This document shows, piece after piece, positions 37,913 to 46,569 of a stretch of DNA of 64,000 nt. The first letter of the stretch is position 1, and every line of letters begins with the position of its first letter. A program made the translations under genes and the position numbers. The notes beneath the pieces were generated by a model. The model saw only the letters and a program-made list of their open reading frames with translations. It made no database searches and was not told where the DNA came from. The DNA comes from an uncultured Allosphingosinicella sp. (GTDB taxonomy: Bacteria > Pseudomonadota > Alphaproteobacteria > Sphingomonadales > Sphingomonadaceae): contig CAKTCN010000010.1 of the NCBI GenBank assembly GCA_934539295.1, positions 1 through 64,000 of the forward strand, in the 5' to 3' direction.

Positions 37913-38030
37913 CGCTCATCCTGAGGAGCCGTTGAGCCTGTCGAAACGGCGTCTCGAAGGACCAAGCACGTGCGTGCTTCGAGACGGGCCTTCGACTTCG
38001 CTCAGTCCCTCCTCAGCATGAGCGGGGTGG
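37913..38030. repeat. Large palindrome (CTCATCCTGAGGAG type) between ribF and ileS
   Basis: Outer arms CGCTCATCCTGAGGAG and CTCCTCAGCATGAGCG, inner arms CGTCTCGAAGGACCAAGCACG and CGTGCTTCGAGACGGGCCTTC. This looks like a multi-branched cruciform/REP-like element. The inner part shares CTTCGACTTCGCTCAG with the TCGAGCGAAGTCGAGA family. It likely separates the thyA-folA-ribF operon from ileS. Confidence 0.8.
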
Positions 38031-38092
38031 AGGGGTGCCCCAACAAGCCCTCCCTTGTCAGGGTAAGCGATAACGGTTAGCGCCGCCCCCAA

Positions 38093-41000
38093 ATGTCCGA
38101 GAAACCCGATTATAAAGACACGGTCTTCCTGCCGAAGACCGATTTTCCCATGAAAGCCGGCCTTGCGCAGAAGGAACCGGCTATCCTGGCGCGCTGGGAA
38201 GAGGGCGACCTCTACGGCCAGATCCGCGCCGCGCGTGCGGGGGCCGAGCGCTTCATCCTCCACGACGGTCCGCCCTACGCCAATGGCGACATCCATATGG
38301 GCCACGCGCTCAACAAGGTGCTGAAGGACATCATCGTCCGTTCGCGCAGCCTGATGGGCTATGACGCGCCCTATGTGCCCGGCTGGGACTGCCACGGCCT
38401 TCCAATCGAATGGAAGATCGAGGAGGAATATCGCAAGAAGAAGCGCGACAAGGACGAGGTCCCCGCGGCCGAATTCCGCGCCGAATGCCGCGCCTATGCC
38501 GACAAGTGGGTCGACACGCAGCGCCAGCAGTTCAAGCGTCTGGGCGTGATGGGCGAGTGGGACGATCCCTACCTCACCATGCATTACGATGCCGAAGCGG
38601 CGATCGTCGGCGAACTCCTCAAGTTCGCCGAGACGGGCCAGCTCTATCGCGGCGCCAAGCCGGTGATGTGGAGCCCGGTCGAAAAGACCGCGCTGGCCGA
38701 GGCCGAGGTCGAATATGAGGACATCGTATCGACCCAGATTGACGTCGCGTTCGAGATCACGGAAGCCCCGAACGCACCCGAACTGGTCGGCGCCCATGCG
38801 GTGATCTGGACCACCACGCCGTGGACGATCCCGGTGAACCAGGCGCTGAGCTATGGCGAGGAGATCGAGTACTGCCACTTCAGCGTGGAAGTCGCGCTAA
38901 ACGGTCAGACAACAATAACTCACGGGGATGAGAGCATCCTAGCCGCTGTCAGGTGGCTGCAATCGCATGGGTTAGACCTTCACCGTAAACGGTTTGTCGT
39001 AGCTGATGACCTCCTACAAGGGTTCCAGAAAAGGGTTCAGGCAGCGGTTGATCGACTACCCAAACCGGATTCGGAAATCGGCGAAGTCACGATCTTCTTC
39101 AAAGGAGTGACGGACGAACCGTCTGGTTGGGCTCCGAAGGTTCAGTATGCATCTGGCTCACAGCTCGCCGGCGCCATCGCCCGCCATCCGATGCACCGTC
39201 TCGGCGGCTTCTTCGCCAAGGCGCGCCCGTTCCTCGCGGGCGACTTCGTCACCACCGACGCGGGTACGGGTCTCGTCCACATGGCGCCGGACCATGGCGA
39301 GGACGACTTCCTGCTGTGCAAGGCACATGGCATCGACCCCGTCTTCGCGGTGACCGGCGAGGGCAAGTATCGCGACGACTGGGCCTGGCTCGGCGGCCAA
39401 GGCAGCGTCATCAACAAGAAGTTCACAGCATCCGACGGCCCGATCTGCACCGACCTGCGAGATGCGGGCGCGCTGCTCGCCGCGTCGGACGATTTCGCGC
39501 ATAGCTACCCGCATAGCTGGCGGTCCAAGGCGAAGATCATCTTCCGCGCCACGCCGCAATGGTTCATCCCGATGGATGCGCCGATCGATGGCTTGAAGAC
39601 CCGCGTGCTTCAACGCTGGGAAGGTGAAGGCGGCGCGCTGGCCGACAGCGAAGGCGTGGCGCCGAGCAACGGCGCCCCCTTGCGCGATGTCGCTCTGGAG
39701 GCGATCGAACAAACGCGCTGGGTGCCGGAAAAGTCCAAGAACCGCATCAAGGCGATGGTCGAGGGCCGCCCGGACTGGGTGATCAGCCGCCAGCGCGCCT
39801 GGGGCGTGCCGATCGCCTTGTTCGTCAATCGCAAGACCGGCGAGTATCTCAAGGACCCGGCCGTCAACGCACGCATCGTCGAGGCCTTCAAGGCGGGAGG
39901 CGCGGACGCCTGGTTCGGGGCGGATCATCAACAGCTGCTCGGCAACGAATACAGCCTCGCCGATTATGAGGTCGTCACCGACATCCTCGACGTTTGGTTC
40001 GATTCAGGCTCGACCCACGCCTATGTGGTCGAGCAGCGTTATGGCGAGGGCGTGCGCGCCGACCTCTATCTCGAAGGCTCCGACCAGCATCGTGGCTGGT
40101 TCCAGTCCTCGCTGCTGGAAAGCTGCGGCACGCGCGGGCGTGCGCCGTACGAGGCGGTGCTGACGCACGGCTTCGCGCTCGACCAGAATGCGCGCAAGAT
40201 GTCGAAGAGCCTCGGCAACGTCGTCGATCCGCTCAAGATCATCGACGAGAGCGGCGCCGACATCCTGCGCCTGTGGGTGGCGTCCACCGATTATTTCGAG
40301 GACGTGCGCATCGGCAAGGAAGTGCTGGCCGGCACGGGCGATGCCTATCGCAAGCTCAGGAACACCTTCCGCTACCTGCTCGGCGCGCTGGACGACTTCA
40401 CCGAAGAGGAGAAGGTCGAGGCGGGCGCGATGCCGGAACTGGAGCGCTGGGTGCTGCACCGCCTGGCCGAGCTGAATGCGGAGCTCAAGGCCGCCGCCGA
40501 AGCGTTCGAGTTCAACCGCTATACGCGCGCCCTGCTGGGCTTCGCCAATGACGATCTCAGCGCCTTCTTCTTCGATATCCGCAAGGACAGCCTCTATTGC
40601 GACGCGCCGACTGCACTGAAGCGCCGCGCCTATCGCACCGTCCTCGACCACGTCTTCCACGCGCTGGTCCGCTGGTGCGCGCCGGTTCTATGCTTCACGG
40701 CCGAGGAAGTGTGGGCGAGCCGGTACCCGGCGGCGGGTTCGGTGCATCTGGAAACCTGGCCCGAGGTGGATGCCGCGTGGCGCGACGATGCGCTGGCGGC
40801 CAAGTGGGACAAGGTGCGTGCGGCCCGTGTCGCCGTGACCGAAGCGATCGAGCCGTTCCGGCGCGACAAGGTCATCCGTTCGAGCAACGAGGCGGTGGTG
40901 AAGATCGCCGACACAGGGCTGGACCTTCAGCCGAGTGACCTGGCCGAGACGTTCATCGTGTCCAGGGTCGATCTCGATCCGACGGCTGCCGCCCCGGAGG

Positions 41001-41110
41001 TCAGCCGTAGCGATTATGAGAAATGCGGCCGCTGCTGGCGTCTGCTCCCCGAAGTGGAGGAAGACGGCGCCCTTTGCGCGCGTTGCGACGAGGTGGTGGC
41101 ACATGACTGA
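38093..41110 (+). CDS. ileS: Isoleucyl-tRNA synthetase, with atypical insert in the editing domain
   Basis: Charges tRNA-Ile. Class I motifs: HIGH equivalent PPYANGDIHMGHAL, KMSKS in ARKMSKSLGN, and a C-terminal zinc finger with paired cysteines (CGRCWRLL and CARCDEVV). The CP1 editing domain is recognisable (AVIWTTTPWTIPVNQALSYG, GDFVTTDAGTGLVHMAPDHG). At 1005 residues it is longer than E. coli IleRS (938). The extra length comes mainly from residues about 265-355, where base composition falls to about 53% GC (128 of 240 bases, 38881-39120) against about 70% beside it, plus a smaller expansion near residues 502-530. The frame is intact throughout, so the enzyme should be functional. Followed closely by lspA. 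Confidence 0.95.
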   Translation: MSEKPDYKDTVFLPKTDFPMKAGLAQKEPAILARWEEGDLYGQIRAARAGAERFILHDGPPYANGDIHMGHALNKVLKDIIVRSRSLMGYDAPYVPGWDCHGLPIEWKIEEEYRKKKRDKDEVPAAEFRAECRAYADKWVDTQRQQFKRLGVMGEWDDPYLTMHYDAEAAIVGELLKFAETGQLYRGAKPVMWSPVEKTALAEAEVEYEDIVSTQIDVAFEITEAPNAPELVGAHAVIWTTTPWTIPVNQALSYGEEIEYCHFSVEVALNGQTTITHGDESILAAVRWLQSHGLDLHRKRFVVADDLLQGFQKRVQAAVDRLPKPDSEIGEVTIFFKGVTDEPSGWAPKVQYASGSQLAGAIARHPMHRLGGFFAKARPFLAGDFVTTDAGTGLVHMAPDHGEDDFLLCKAHGIDPVFAVTGEGKYRDDWAWLGGQGSVINKKFTASDGPICTDLRDAGALLAASDDFAHSYPHSWRSKAKIIFRATPQWFIPMDAPIDGLKTRVLQRWEGEGGALADSEGVAPSNGAPLRDVALEAIEQTRWVPEKSKNRIKAMVEGRPDWVISRQRAWGVPIALFVNRKTGEYLKDPAVNARIVEAFKAGGADAWFGADHQQLLGNEYSLADYEVVTDILDVWFDSGSTHAYVVEQRYGEGVRADLYLEGSDQHRGWFQSSLLESCGTRGRAPYEAVLTHGFALDQNARKMSKSLGNVVDPLKIIDESGADILRLWVASTDYFEDVRIGKEVLAGTGDAYRKLRNTFRYLLGALDDFTEEEKVEAGAMPELERWVLHRLAELNAELKAAAEAFEFNRYTRALLGFANDDLSAFFFDIRKDSLYCDAPTALKRRAYRTVLDHVFHALVRWCAPVLCFTAEEVWASRYPAAGSVHLETWPEVDAAWRDDALAAKWDKVRAARVAVTEAIEPFRRDKVIRSSNEAVVKIADTGLDLQPSDLAETFIVSRVDLDPTAAAPEVSRSDYEKCGRCWRLLPEVEEDGALCARCDEVVAHD

Positions 41111-41120
41111 CACCCCTCCG

Positions 41121-41191
41121 CCGTTCGCTTCGAGCGAAGTCGAGAAGCATAGCGCGGGCGAACGTGTCTCGACCTCGCTCGACACGAACGG
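41121..41191. repeat. TCGAGCGAAGTCGAGA-type interspersed palindrome before lspA
   Basis: CCGTTCGCTTCGAGCGAAGT pairs with TCGACCTCGCTCGACACGAACGG. It lies entirely between the ileS stop and the chosen lspA start. Its right end ACACGAACGGAGCGGGG supplies the purine-rich ribosome-binding site of lspA, exactly as the copy at 7911 does for an SDR. Confidence 0.85.
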
Positions 41192-41198
41192 AGCGGGG

Positions 41199-41693
41199 AT
41201 GATCGAGGCAGGCGGACGGTGGCGCACGCTGGGCCTCGCCATCGCCCTCCTCATCTTCATCGCTGACCAGCTGTCGAAATGGATCGTGACCTACCCGCTG
41301 GGCCTCCAGAACAAAGGCGTGATCGACCTCCTCCCCTTCTTCGACCTGCGCTGGGTCGAGAATCGCGGCGTGTCGGGCGGCTTCCTGACCGCGCAGGGCG
41401 ATCTTGCGCGCTGGGGCTTGGTTGCGATGACCGCCGCCATCGCCACGGGCGTGCTGGTGTGGTTGTGGCGCGAGAAGAACAAGTGGGACGCGGTGGCACT
41501 GTCCTTCGTGCTGGGCGGTGCGCTCGGCAATATCGTGGACCGGGTGCGCTACGGCTTCGTGGTTGATTTCGCCGATCTTCACATTGGCGAGTTCAGGCCC
41601 TTTTTGGTCTTCAATGTCGCCGATGCTGCCATTACCATCGGCGTCGTGCTATTAATCGCGCGTGCAGTTCTGGTGCGCGACAAGACGGCGTGA
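41199..41693 (+). CDS. lspA: Lipoprotein signal peptidase (signal peptidase II)
   Basis: Inner-membrane aspartyl protease that cleaves the signal peptide of lipidated prolipoproteins. The 164-residue protein has four hydrophobic segments. The catalytic aspartates are Asp123 (FVVDFADL) and Asp142 (FNVADAAI), with WVENRGVSGGFL and GGALGNIVDRVRYG between helices. The frame is open back into ileS through the palindromic repeat. The ATG at 41199, preceded by GGAGCGGGG, gives the normal length. The many lipobox proteins in this window are its likely substrates. Confidence 0.95.
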   Translation: MIEAGGRWRTLGLAIALLIFIADQLSKWIVTYPLGLQNKGVIDLLPFFDLRWVENRGVSGGFLTAQGDLARWGLVAMTAAIATGVLVWLWREKNKWDAVALSFVLGGALGNIVDRVRYGFVVDFADLHIGEFRPFLVFNVADAAITIGVVLLIARAVLVRDKTA

Positions 41694-41712
41694 TTTTTCA
41701 AGGATGTTTGAC

Positions 41713-42126
41713 ATGCGTTTGGTGAAACTTGCCCTCGCCGCTTCCACGCTGGCGCTGCTCGGCGGATGCCAGTCGAACGGCATCTTCGGCCGGTCCGGGC
41801 CGGACGAGTTCGCCGTTGCCCGCAACGCGCCGCTGGTCGTGCCGCCTGATTTCGCGCTGACCCCGCCGCGTCCGGGCGAACCGCAGCCGGTCGGCGCGGA
41901 CAGCCGCACCCAGGCGCTCGAAGCCCTGTTCGGCGGCCCCGCCCCGCGCAGCGCCGTGGAGCGCGAGGCGCTGGACGCCGCTCAGCGCGACCGCGCGACG
42001 CCCGGTGCCCGCTCGGTGGCCGGCGATCCGCAGACCAATGTGGTGGACAAGGGTCAGGTGACCCGCACCATCCTGGCCGTGCCGGAAGGCGACGGGCAGG
42101 AAGCACGCGTTTCGACCCCGCAGTAA
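41713..42126 (+). CDS. DUF3035 family lipoprotein
   Basis: A 137-residue envelope lipoprotein of the DUF3035 family, found next to lspA in many alphaproteobacteria, with no established function. The signal MRLVKLALAASTLALLGGC ends in the lipobox LGGC (Cys19). The conserved part is DEFAVARNAPLVVPPDFALTPP followed by QALEALFGG. The start at 41713 is preceded by AGGA at eight bases. Twenty bases from lspA, so one operon with ileS and lspA. The product is itself an LspA substrate. Confidence 0.85.
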   Translation: MRLVKLALAASTLALLGGCQSNGIFGRSGPDEFAVARNAPLVVPPDFALTPPRPGEPQPVGADSRTQALEALFGGPAPRSAVEREALDAAQRDRATPGARSVAGDPQTNVVDKGQVTRTILAVPEGDGQEARVSTPQ

Positions 42127-42169
42127 ATCCTTAGCGAAACATTAGCTATTCGGCGCCATTCCGGGCGCC

Positions 42170-42493
42170 ATGGCGCAAGCAGACACGATTGATCGCGAAT
42201 CGGCAGAACGGCAGTTCTCCGAACTTCTTGAGATGCGCGCGCGGATCGGTCGCATGACCGGGGCTGCGGCAGCGAGCCGGCCGGCGATTACCTTGGGGTC
42301 GGCCTATGACGATGCCGCGCCCATCGTGCAGCGCCGCTGGGACACGCTCGCCGCCGAGGTGTCGGCCTGGGCCGCCGCGGGCGCAGGCGCCCTTGCCGCC
42401 GGCAACGCTCGCCGGCCGCATGCCGCTGCTGCCCGCTTGGCGGACGAGCTAGACCAGGCGATCGACGGATTGAACCGCCTGCTGCGGCTCTAG
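42170..42493 (+). CDS. Hypothetical protein, helical
   Basis: A 107-residue protein of no family I recognise. It is predicted all-helical by eye: an N-terminal amphipathic helix (SAERQFSELLEMRARIGRM), an Ala-rich centre and a C-terminal helix (RLADELDQAIDGLNRLLRL) with coiled-coil-like spacing. No signal peptide or cysteine. Codon use matches the neighbours, and it lies between DUF3035 and the convergent metC-like gene with 43 bp upstream. Likely a real small gene but without functional clue. Confidence 0.6.
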   Translation: MAQADTIDRESAERQFSELLEMRARIGRMTGAAAASRPAITLGSAYDDAAPIVQRRWDTLAAEVSAWAAAGAGALAAGNARRPHAAAARLADELDQAIDGLNRLLRL

Positions 42494-42529
42494 ACAGAGG
42501 CTCGCGGCGACAGGAGCAACCACCGTCCG

Positions 42530-42549
42530 GGCTGCCGTTGACCGGGCAG
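42530..42549. terminator. Short hairpin between convergent genes
   Basis: GCTGCC and GGCAGC arms around an 8-base loop, just past the hypothetical gene and four bases from the end of the convergent metC-like gene. Weak, without a T-run. Confidence 0.4.
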
Positions 42550-42552
42550 CGA

Positions 42553-43728
42553 TCAGCCGAGGGCCGCCAGCCCCTTAGCCAGGTCTTCGATCAGGTCGTC
42601 GACATCCTCCAGGCCGATGTGGAGGCGGACCATGGGTCCGGTCGCCTCGCGCTCGGTGACCGAGCGGCAGCGCTGCGGATCGATCGGGAGTGCCAGGCTT
42701 TCATAGCCGCCCCAACTATAGCCGATGCCGAAATGGGCGAGGCTGTCGACGAAGGCGACGCGCTGGCGATCGCTGGCGCCTTTCAACTCGAACGAGAACA
42801 GGCCGGACGCACCCTTGAAGTCGCGGGTCCAATATTCATGGCCCGGACAATCGGACAGCGCGGGGTGCAGCACGCGGCCGACCTGCGGCTGGTCCTTGAG
42901 CCACAAGGCGACCTTGAGCGCGTTGGCCCCATGTTCGCGCAGGCGCACGCCCATGGTGCGGAGGCCCCGCGCGGTCAGATAGGCATCGTCGGGCGATAGA
43001 TGCTGGCCATAAGCGCGGGCGGTGCGGACCAGCGAGTCCCACCATTGCGCATTTGCAGTGACCGATCCGACCATCACGTCCGAATGGCCGACCACATATT
43101 TCGTGCAGGCCAGGATCGACAGATCGACGCCCGCCGCCAGCGCCGGGAAGAGGAGCGGCGTCGCCCATGTATTGTCGAGCAGGGTTGCGACCCCGTGCTT
43201 CCTCGCCACGGCGCAGATGCCCGGCACGTCCTGCACCTCGAAGGTGAGCGAGCCCGGGCTTTCGAGGAAGATGGCGCGGGTGCGTTCGCCGATCAGCGCC
43301 TCGATCCCTGCGCCGATCAGCGGATCGTAATAGGTGACTGTAACGCCCTGCCCAGCGAGCACGTCGGCGCAGAAGGCACGCGTCGGTTCGTAGACGCTGT
43401 CCACCATCAGCAGCTCGTCACCCGGGCGGAGCACCGCCGAGAGCGCGATCGCCACGGCCGCCACGCCGGAAGGAAACAGCCGGGTTCCTACCGCGCCCGG
43501 CTCCAGCTGGGTCAAGGCCTCGGCCAGCGACCATTGGGTCGGCGTGCCGCTGCGGCCGTAATAGAGCGTGCCGTCGACCGGCTTGGCTGCGCGCAGGTCG
43601 GCCACGCTGTCGAACAATATGGTCGATGCGCGATAGACGGGCGGATTGACGATCCCGCTCGTCCATTCTGCGCGCCGTCCGCCCTGCACCAGCTTCGTGT
43701 TCGCGCGGCTGTCTTCATTCTTGTTCAT
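42553..43728 (-). CDS. metC: Cys/Met-metabolism PLP enzyme, cystathionine beta-lyase type
   Basis: A 391-residue PLP enzyme of the Cys/Met metabolism family, most like cystathionine beta-lyase, which yields homocysteine, pyruvate and ammonia. The PLP lysine is Lys210 in ACTKYVVGHSDVMVG. N-terminal landmarks are NPPVYRASTILFD and YYGRSGTPTQW (the YGRxGTPT loop), followed by FPSGVAAVAIAL and LLDNTWATP. The ATG at 43728 overlaps the stop of the sulfurtransferase gene. The longer open frame runs back into that gene. A methionine gamma-lyase or cystathionine gamma-synthase function cannot be excluded by sequence alone. Confidence 0.88.
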   Translation of the reverse strand: MNKNEDSRANTKLVQGGRRAEWTSGIVNPPVYRASTILFDSVADLRAAKPVDGTLYYGRSGTPTQWSLAEALTQLEPGAVGTRLFPSGVAAVAIALSAVLRPGDELLMVDSVYEPTRAFCADVLAGQGVTVTYYDPLIGAGIEALIGERTRAIFLESPGSLTFEVQDVPGICAVARKHGVATLLDNTWATPLLFPALAAGVDLSILACTKYVVGHSDVMVGSVTANAQWWDSLVRTARAYGQHLSPDDAYLTARGLRTMGVRLREHGANALKVALWLKDQPQVGRVLHPALSDCPGHEYWTRDFKGASGLFSFELKGASDRQRVAFVDSLAHFGIGYSWGGYESLALPIDPQRCRSVTEREATGPMVRLHIGLEDVDDLIEDLAKGLAALG

Positions 43729-44567
43729 GGTCGTCCGAGTGCCTTGGGAGTGTCGGGGTCCGCGCCCCATTCGGCCCAGCTTCCGTCATAGAGGCTGACA
43801 TCGTCCTTGCCGATGAGGTGCGCGGCAAAGGCGAGCACGGCCGCAGTGATGCCGGATCCGCAGGTGGTGACCAGCGGCCGGGACAGGTCGACACCGGCAT
43901 CGGCAAAGACCTCCGCCAGACGATGCGGGGCGAGGAAGCTGTTGTCGGGCGCGAACAGCCTGTCCTGCGGCAGGTTGGCCGATCCCGGCACGTGCCCGGA
44001 GGCCAGGCCCGCCCGTGGTTCGGGCGCTTCGCCTGTGAAGCGTGCGGCCGAGCGCGCGTCGACGATGCCGTGACTCTCCTCGCGGAGGATCGCCTGCACC
44101 GCCGACTTGTCGACGAAGCGCGCAGTGCCGGGCCGTGCCGCAAAGCGGCCGCGCACGAGCGGCGGCACATCGCCAGTGACCGGACGTCCTTCCGCCAGCC
44201 ATTTCTGCATGCCGCCGTCGAGGATCGCGACCCTTGTGGCGCCGCATGCCCGCAGCATCCACCAGGCGCGGGCGGCGCTGTGCAGAGGGCTGTTGTCATA
44301 GATCACGATGCGGTCGTCGCCGGAAATGCCGAGTGCTTCCATCGCTTCGGCGAAGGCGGGGGCAGGCGGCATCATGTGCGGCAATGCGCTGCCCGGATCG
44401 GAAAGACCATCCAGGTCCATGAAGCGCGCCCCCGCGATATGGCCCGCCCCATATTCGGCCCGTGCATCGCGCGGATCGCCCGGCAGGAACAGGGTCGCGT
44501 CGAGCAGCCGCAGATCCTGCGTCCCGATCGCGTCGGCGAGCCAGCCGGTGGAGACGAGCGCCTGCAT
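43725..44567 (-). CDS. sseA: 3-mercaptopyruvate sulfurtransferase (two rhodanese domains)
   Basis: Transfers sulfur from 3-mercaptopyruvate (or thiosulfate) to an acceptor thiol. The 280-residue protein has two rhodanese domains: an inactive N-terminal one (DATLFLPGDPRDARAEYGAG, IVIYDNSPLHSAARAWWML) and an active C-terminal one with Cys236 in the loop CGSGIT, the sequence typical of mercaptopyruvate sulfurtransferase rather than thiosulfate rhodanese (CRKGVT). Start and stop overlap those of the S10 peptidase and metC-like genes, so this is a tightly coupled sulfur-amino-acid operon with an envelope peptidase at its head. Confidence 0.93.
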   Translation of the reverse strand: MQALVSTGWLADAIGTQDLRLLDATLFLPGDPRDARAEYGAGHIAGARFMDLDGLSDPGSALPHMMPPAPAFAEAMEALGISGDDRIVIYDNSPLHSAARAWWMLRACGATRVAILDGGMQKWLAEGRPVTGDVPPLVRGRFAARPGTARFVDKSAVQAILREESHGIVDARSAARFTGEAPEPRAGLASGHVPGSANLPQDRLFAPDNSFLAPHRLAEVFADAGVDLSRPLVTTCGSGITAAVLAFAAHLIGKDDVSLYDGSWAEWGADPDTPKALGRP

Positions 44568-46042
44568 CAGCGTGCCCGGATGAAGGCCCTGATATCGCGG
44601 CTGAGCTTCGCGCGATCCTCGTCGCGGACATACATCATGTGTCCGCTGTCATAATATTCGTAGTGGATCCGGTCCTGCGGGATGCCGGTCCGGCCGAGCG
44701 CATATTCGGCGGCGAAGAAGGGCGTTGCGAAATCGTACCAGCCCTGGCCCACGAACACCTTGAGGCCGCTATTCTCGCGCAGCGCCTTGCCGATATAGGG
44801 CGTGACATTGAGGTAGGCGTTACTGTCGCGCCCGCCCGGCAACGACCAGTCCCACGGCTGCACGCTGCCGATGGTGACGTAGGACCGGTCGGACTTGAAG
44901 CCGAGGCCGCCGCGCGCCCATTCGTTGATCGCGGCGGTATAGCCCGCATCAATGCCGTAGAAGCTGGGATCGTTGTCCGGCGTCTCGCCCGCGCTGTCAT
45001 GGTCGCGGCCGGTATAGCGGCTGTCGAGCCGGCCCACGGTGAGGCCGCGGTCGCGCAGCAACTCCTTGTAAAAACGGGCCGGTTCGACACGCAGGTCGGC
45101 CTGGTCGAGATAGCGTTCCGACAGGCCGGTGAAGCGCGACAATTCCCGGCGCACCGCTGCGCGCTCCTCCGCGCCGAGCTTCTGCCCCTTGAGCAGGGCG
45201 GTCGCATAAGGCCCGATCGCGAACTGGCGGGCTTCCTCGGCAAAGGCGGCGGGTGAGCTGCCCTGTGCCTTGCCATGGTAGAGGGCAGTCACCGCCATCG
45301 ACGGCAGGTTGAGGATCGGCGACAGCTCATTGCCTTGCGTATCCGCGCCGGCTGCGAAGTCGAGCACGGTGGAGATGAGCAGGATGCCGTTCAGCGAGAC
45401 GTCGTTATACTGACCCTCCAGCTGGTTCACGACCGCCGCGGCGCGCGTGGTGCCATAGCTTTCGCCGCCCAGATATTTTGGGCTGTTCCAGCGGCCATTG
45501 TCGTTCAGCCACAGCCGGATGAACTGGGCCACGCTCTCCGCATCCTTGGTGACGCCCCAGAACTCCTTGGGATCGGTCTTGCCGAGTGCATGGCTGAAGC
45601 CCGTGCCGACCGGATCGATGAACACGATGTCGGTGACGTCGAGCAGGCTGTCCGGATTGTCGAGGATCGGGAAGGGCGGTGCGCCGTCATCGCGTGCGTC
45701 GGACGGAACGGCCACGCGCTTGGGCCCGAATGCGCCCATGTGAAGCCACACCGATCCGGATCCCGGTCCCCCGTTGAACAGGAAAGTGACCGGCCGCGAA
45801 GGATCCCGCGGCTCCTTCACATAGGAAACGGAGAAGATGCTGGCGCGCGGCGTGCCGTCCGCGGCCTTCAGATGCGTCTCGCTCGCCGTCGCGCTGTAGC
45901 TGATCCGCTGCCCGCCGAACGTGCCGCTATGCCGTGTCACCGACACCTGCGGCGGCGGAATGTCGGGCGTGCGCTCCGCCTCCTGCGCATGGGCGGCGGT
46001 GCTGATCGACAGGGCAAGGGCGAGCTTGAGAAGGTGACGCAT
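44567..46042 (-). CDS. S10 serine carboxypeptidase family protein
   Basis: A 491-residue exported peptidase of the S10 (carboxypeptidase Y-like) family that removes C-terminal residues. A signal peptide (LLKLALALSISTAAHAQ) is cleaved near residue 19. The oxyanion region is FLFNGGPGSGSVWLHMGAFGP, the nucleophile lies in YLGGESYGTTRAA, the acidic residue in VGQGWYDFATPFF and the histidine in YDSGHMMYVR. The ATG at 46042 is preceded by AGGA. The frame extends upstream to 46093. Its stop shares one base with the ATG of sseA. Periplasmic peptide use is likely. A link to sulfur-amino-acid recycling through the downstream genes is inference. Confidence 0.9.
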   Translation of the reverse strand: MRHLLKLALALSISTAAHAQEAERTPDIPPPQVSVTRHSGTFGGQRISYSATASETHLKAADGTPRASIFSVSYVKEPRDPSRPVTFLFNGGPGSGSVWLHMGAFGPKRVAVPSDARDDGAPPFPILDNPDSLLDVTDIVFIDPVGTGFSHALGKTDPKEFWGVTKDAESVAQFIRLWLNDNGRWNSPKYLGGESYGTTRAAAVVNQLEGQYNDVSLNGILLISTVLDFAAGADTQGNELSPILNLPSMAVTALYHGKAQGSSPAAFAEEARQFAIGPYATALLKGQKLGAEERAAVRRELSRFTGLSERYLDQADLRVEPARFYKELLRDRGLTVGRLDSRYTGRDHDSAGETPDNDPSFYGIDAGYTAAINEWARGGLGFKSDRSYVTIGSVQPWDWSLPGGRDSNAYLNVTPYIGKALRENSGLKVFVGQGWYDFATPFFAAEYALGRTGIPQDRIHYEYYDSGHMMYVRDEDRAKLSRDIRAFIRAR

Positions 46043-46122
46043 GACGATCCTATCGCATGCGCAACAAGGGCTGGAAAGGCCGGGGAATGACATGGGCGGC
46101 CCCAGCCACTAGATAGGCGCGC

Positions 46123-46569
46123 ATGACCCCCAAGCATCTCGGCCAGACCAGCGCCCTTCCCGCCTCTCCGGAAGAAGCGGAGCTCGATTACGTCCCCAAT
46201 CCGCGGCCCGGCAAGCCGTATCTGGTGCGCTTCACGGCGCCCGAATTCACCTCGCTCTGCCCGGTCACCGGCCAGCCCGATTTCGCGCATCTGGTGATCG
46301 ATTATGCGCCGGACGAGACGATCGTGGAATCGAAGTCGCTGAAGCTGTTCCTGGGCGCATTCCGCAACCATGCCGCCTTTCACGAGGATTGCACGGTCGG
46401 CATCGGCCAGCGCCTGTGGGACGAGATGAAGCCGCTATGGCTGCGCATCGGCGGCTATTGGTACCCGCGCGGCGGCATTCCCATCGACGTCTTCTGGCAA
46501 TCAGGCGAACCGCCCACCGGCCTCTGGGTCCCCGCCCAGGACGTTCCCGGCTACCGCGGTCGGGGCTGA
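46123..46569 (+). CDS. queF: NADPH-dependent 7-cyano-7-deazaguanine reductase
   Basis: Reduces preQ0 to preQ1 in queuosine biosynthesis, the only known nitrile reductase family. The 148-residue unimodular form has catalytic Cys46 in [14 protein letters not shown] with Asp53, the NADPH/substrate motif [15 protein letters not shown] and FHED. The C-terminal [14 protein letters not shown] is characteristic. It is divergent from the S10 operon with 80 bp between and overlaps the start of the next gene (TGATGG). No other que genes are in the window. Confidence 0.95.
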   Translation: MTPKHLGQTSALPASPEEAELDYVPNPRPGKPYLVRFTAPEFTSLCPVTGQPDFAHLVIDYAPDETIVESKSLKLFLGAFRNHAAFHEDCTVGIGQRLWDEMKPLWLRIGGYWYPRGGIPIDVFWQSGEPPTGLWVPAQDVPGYRGRG

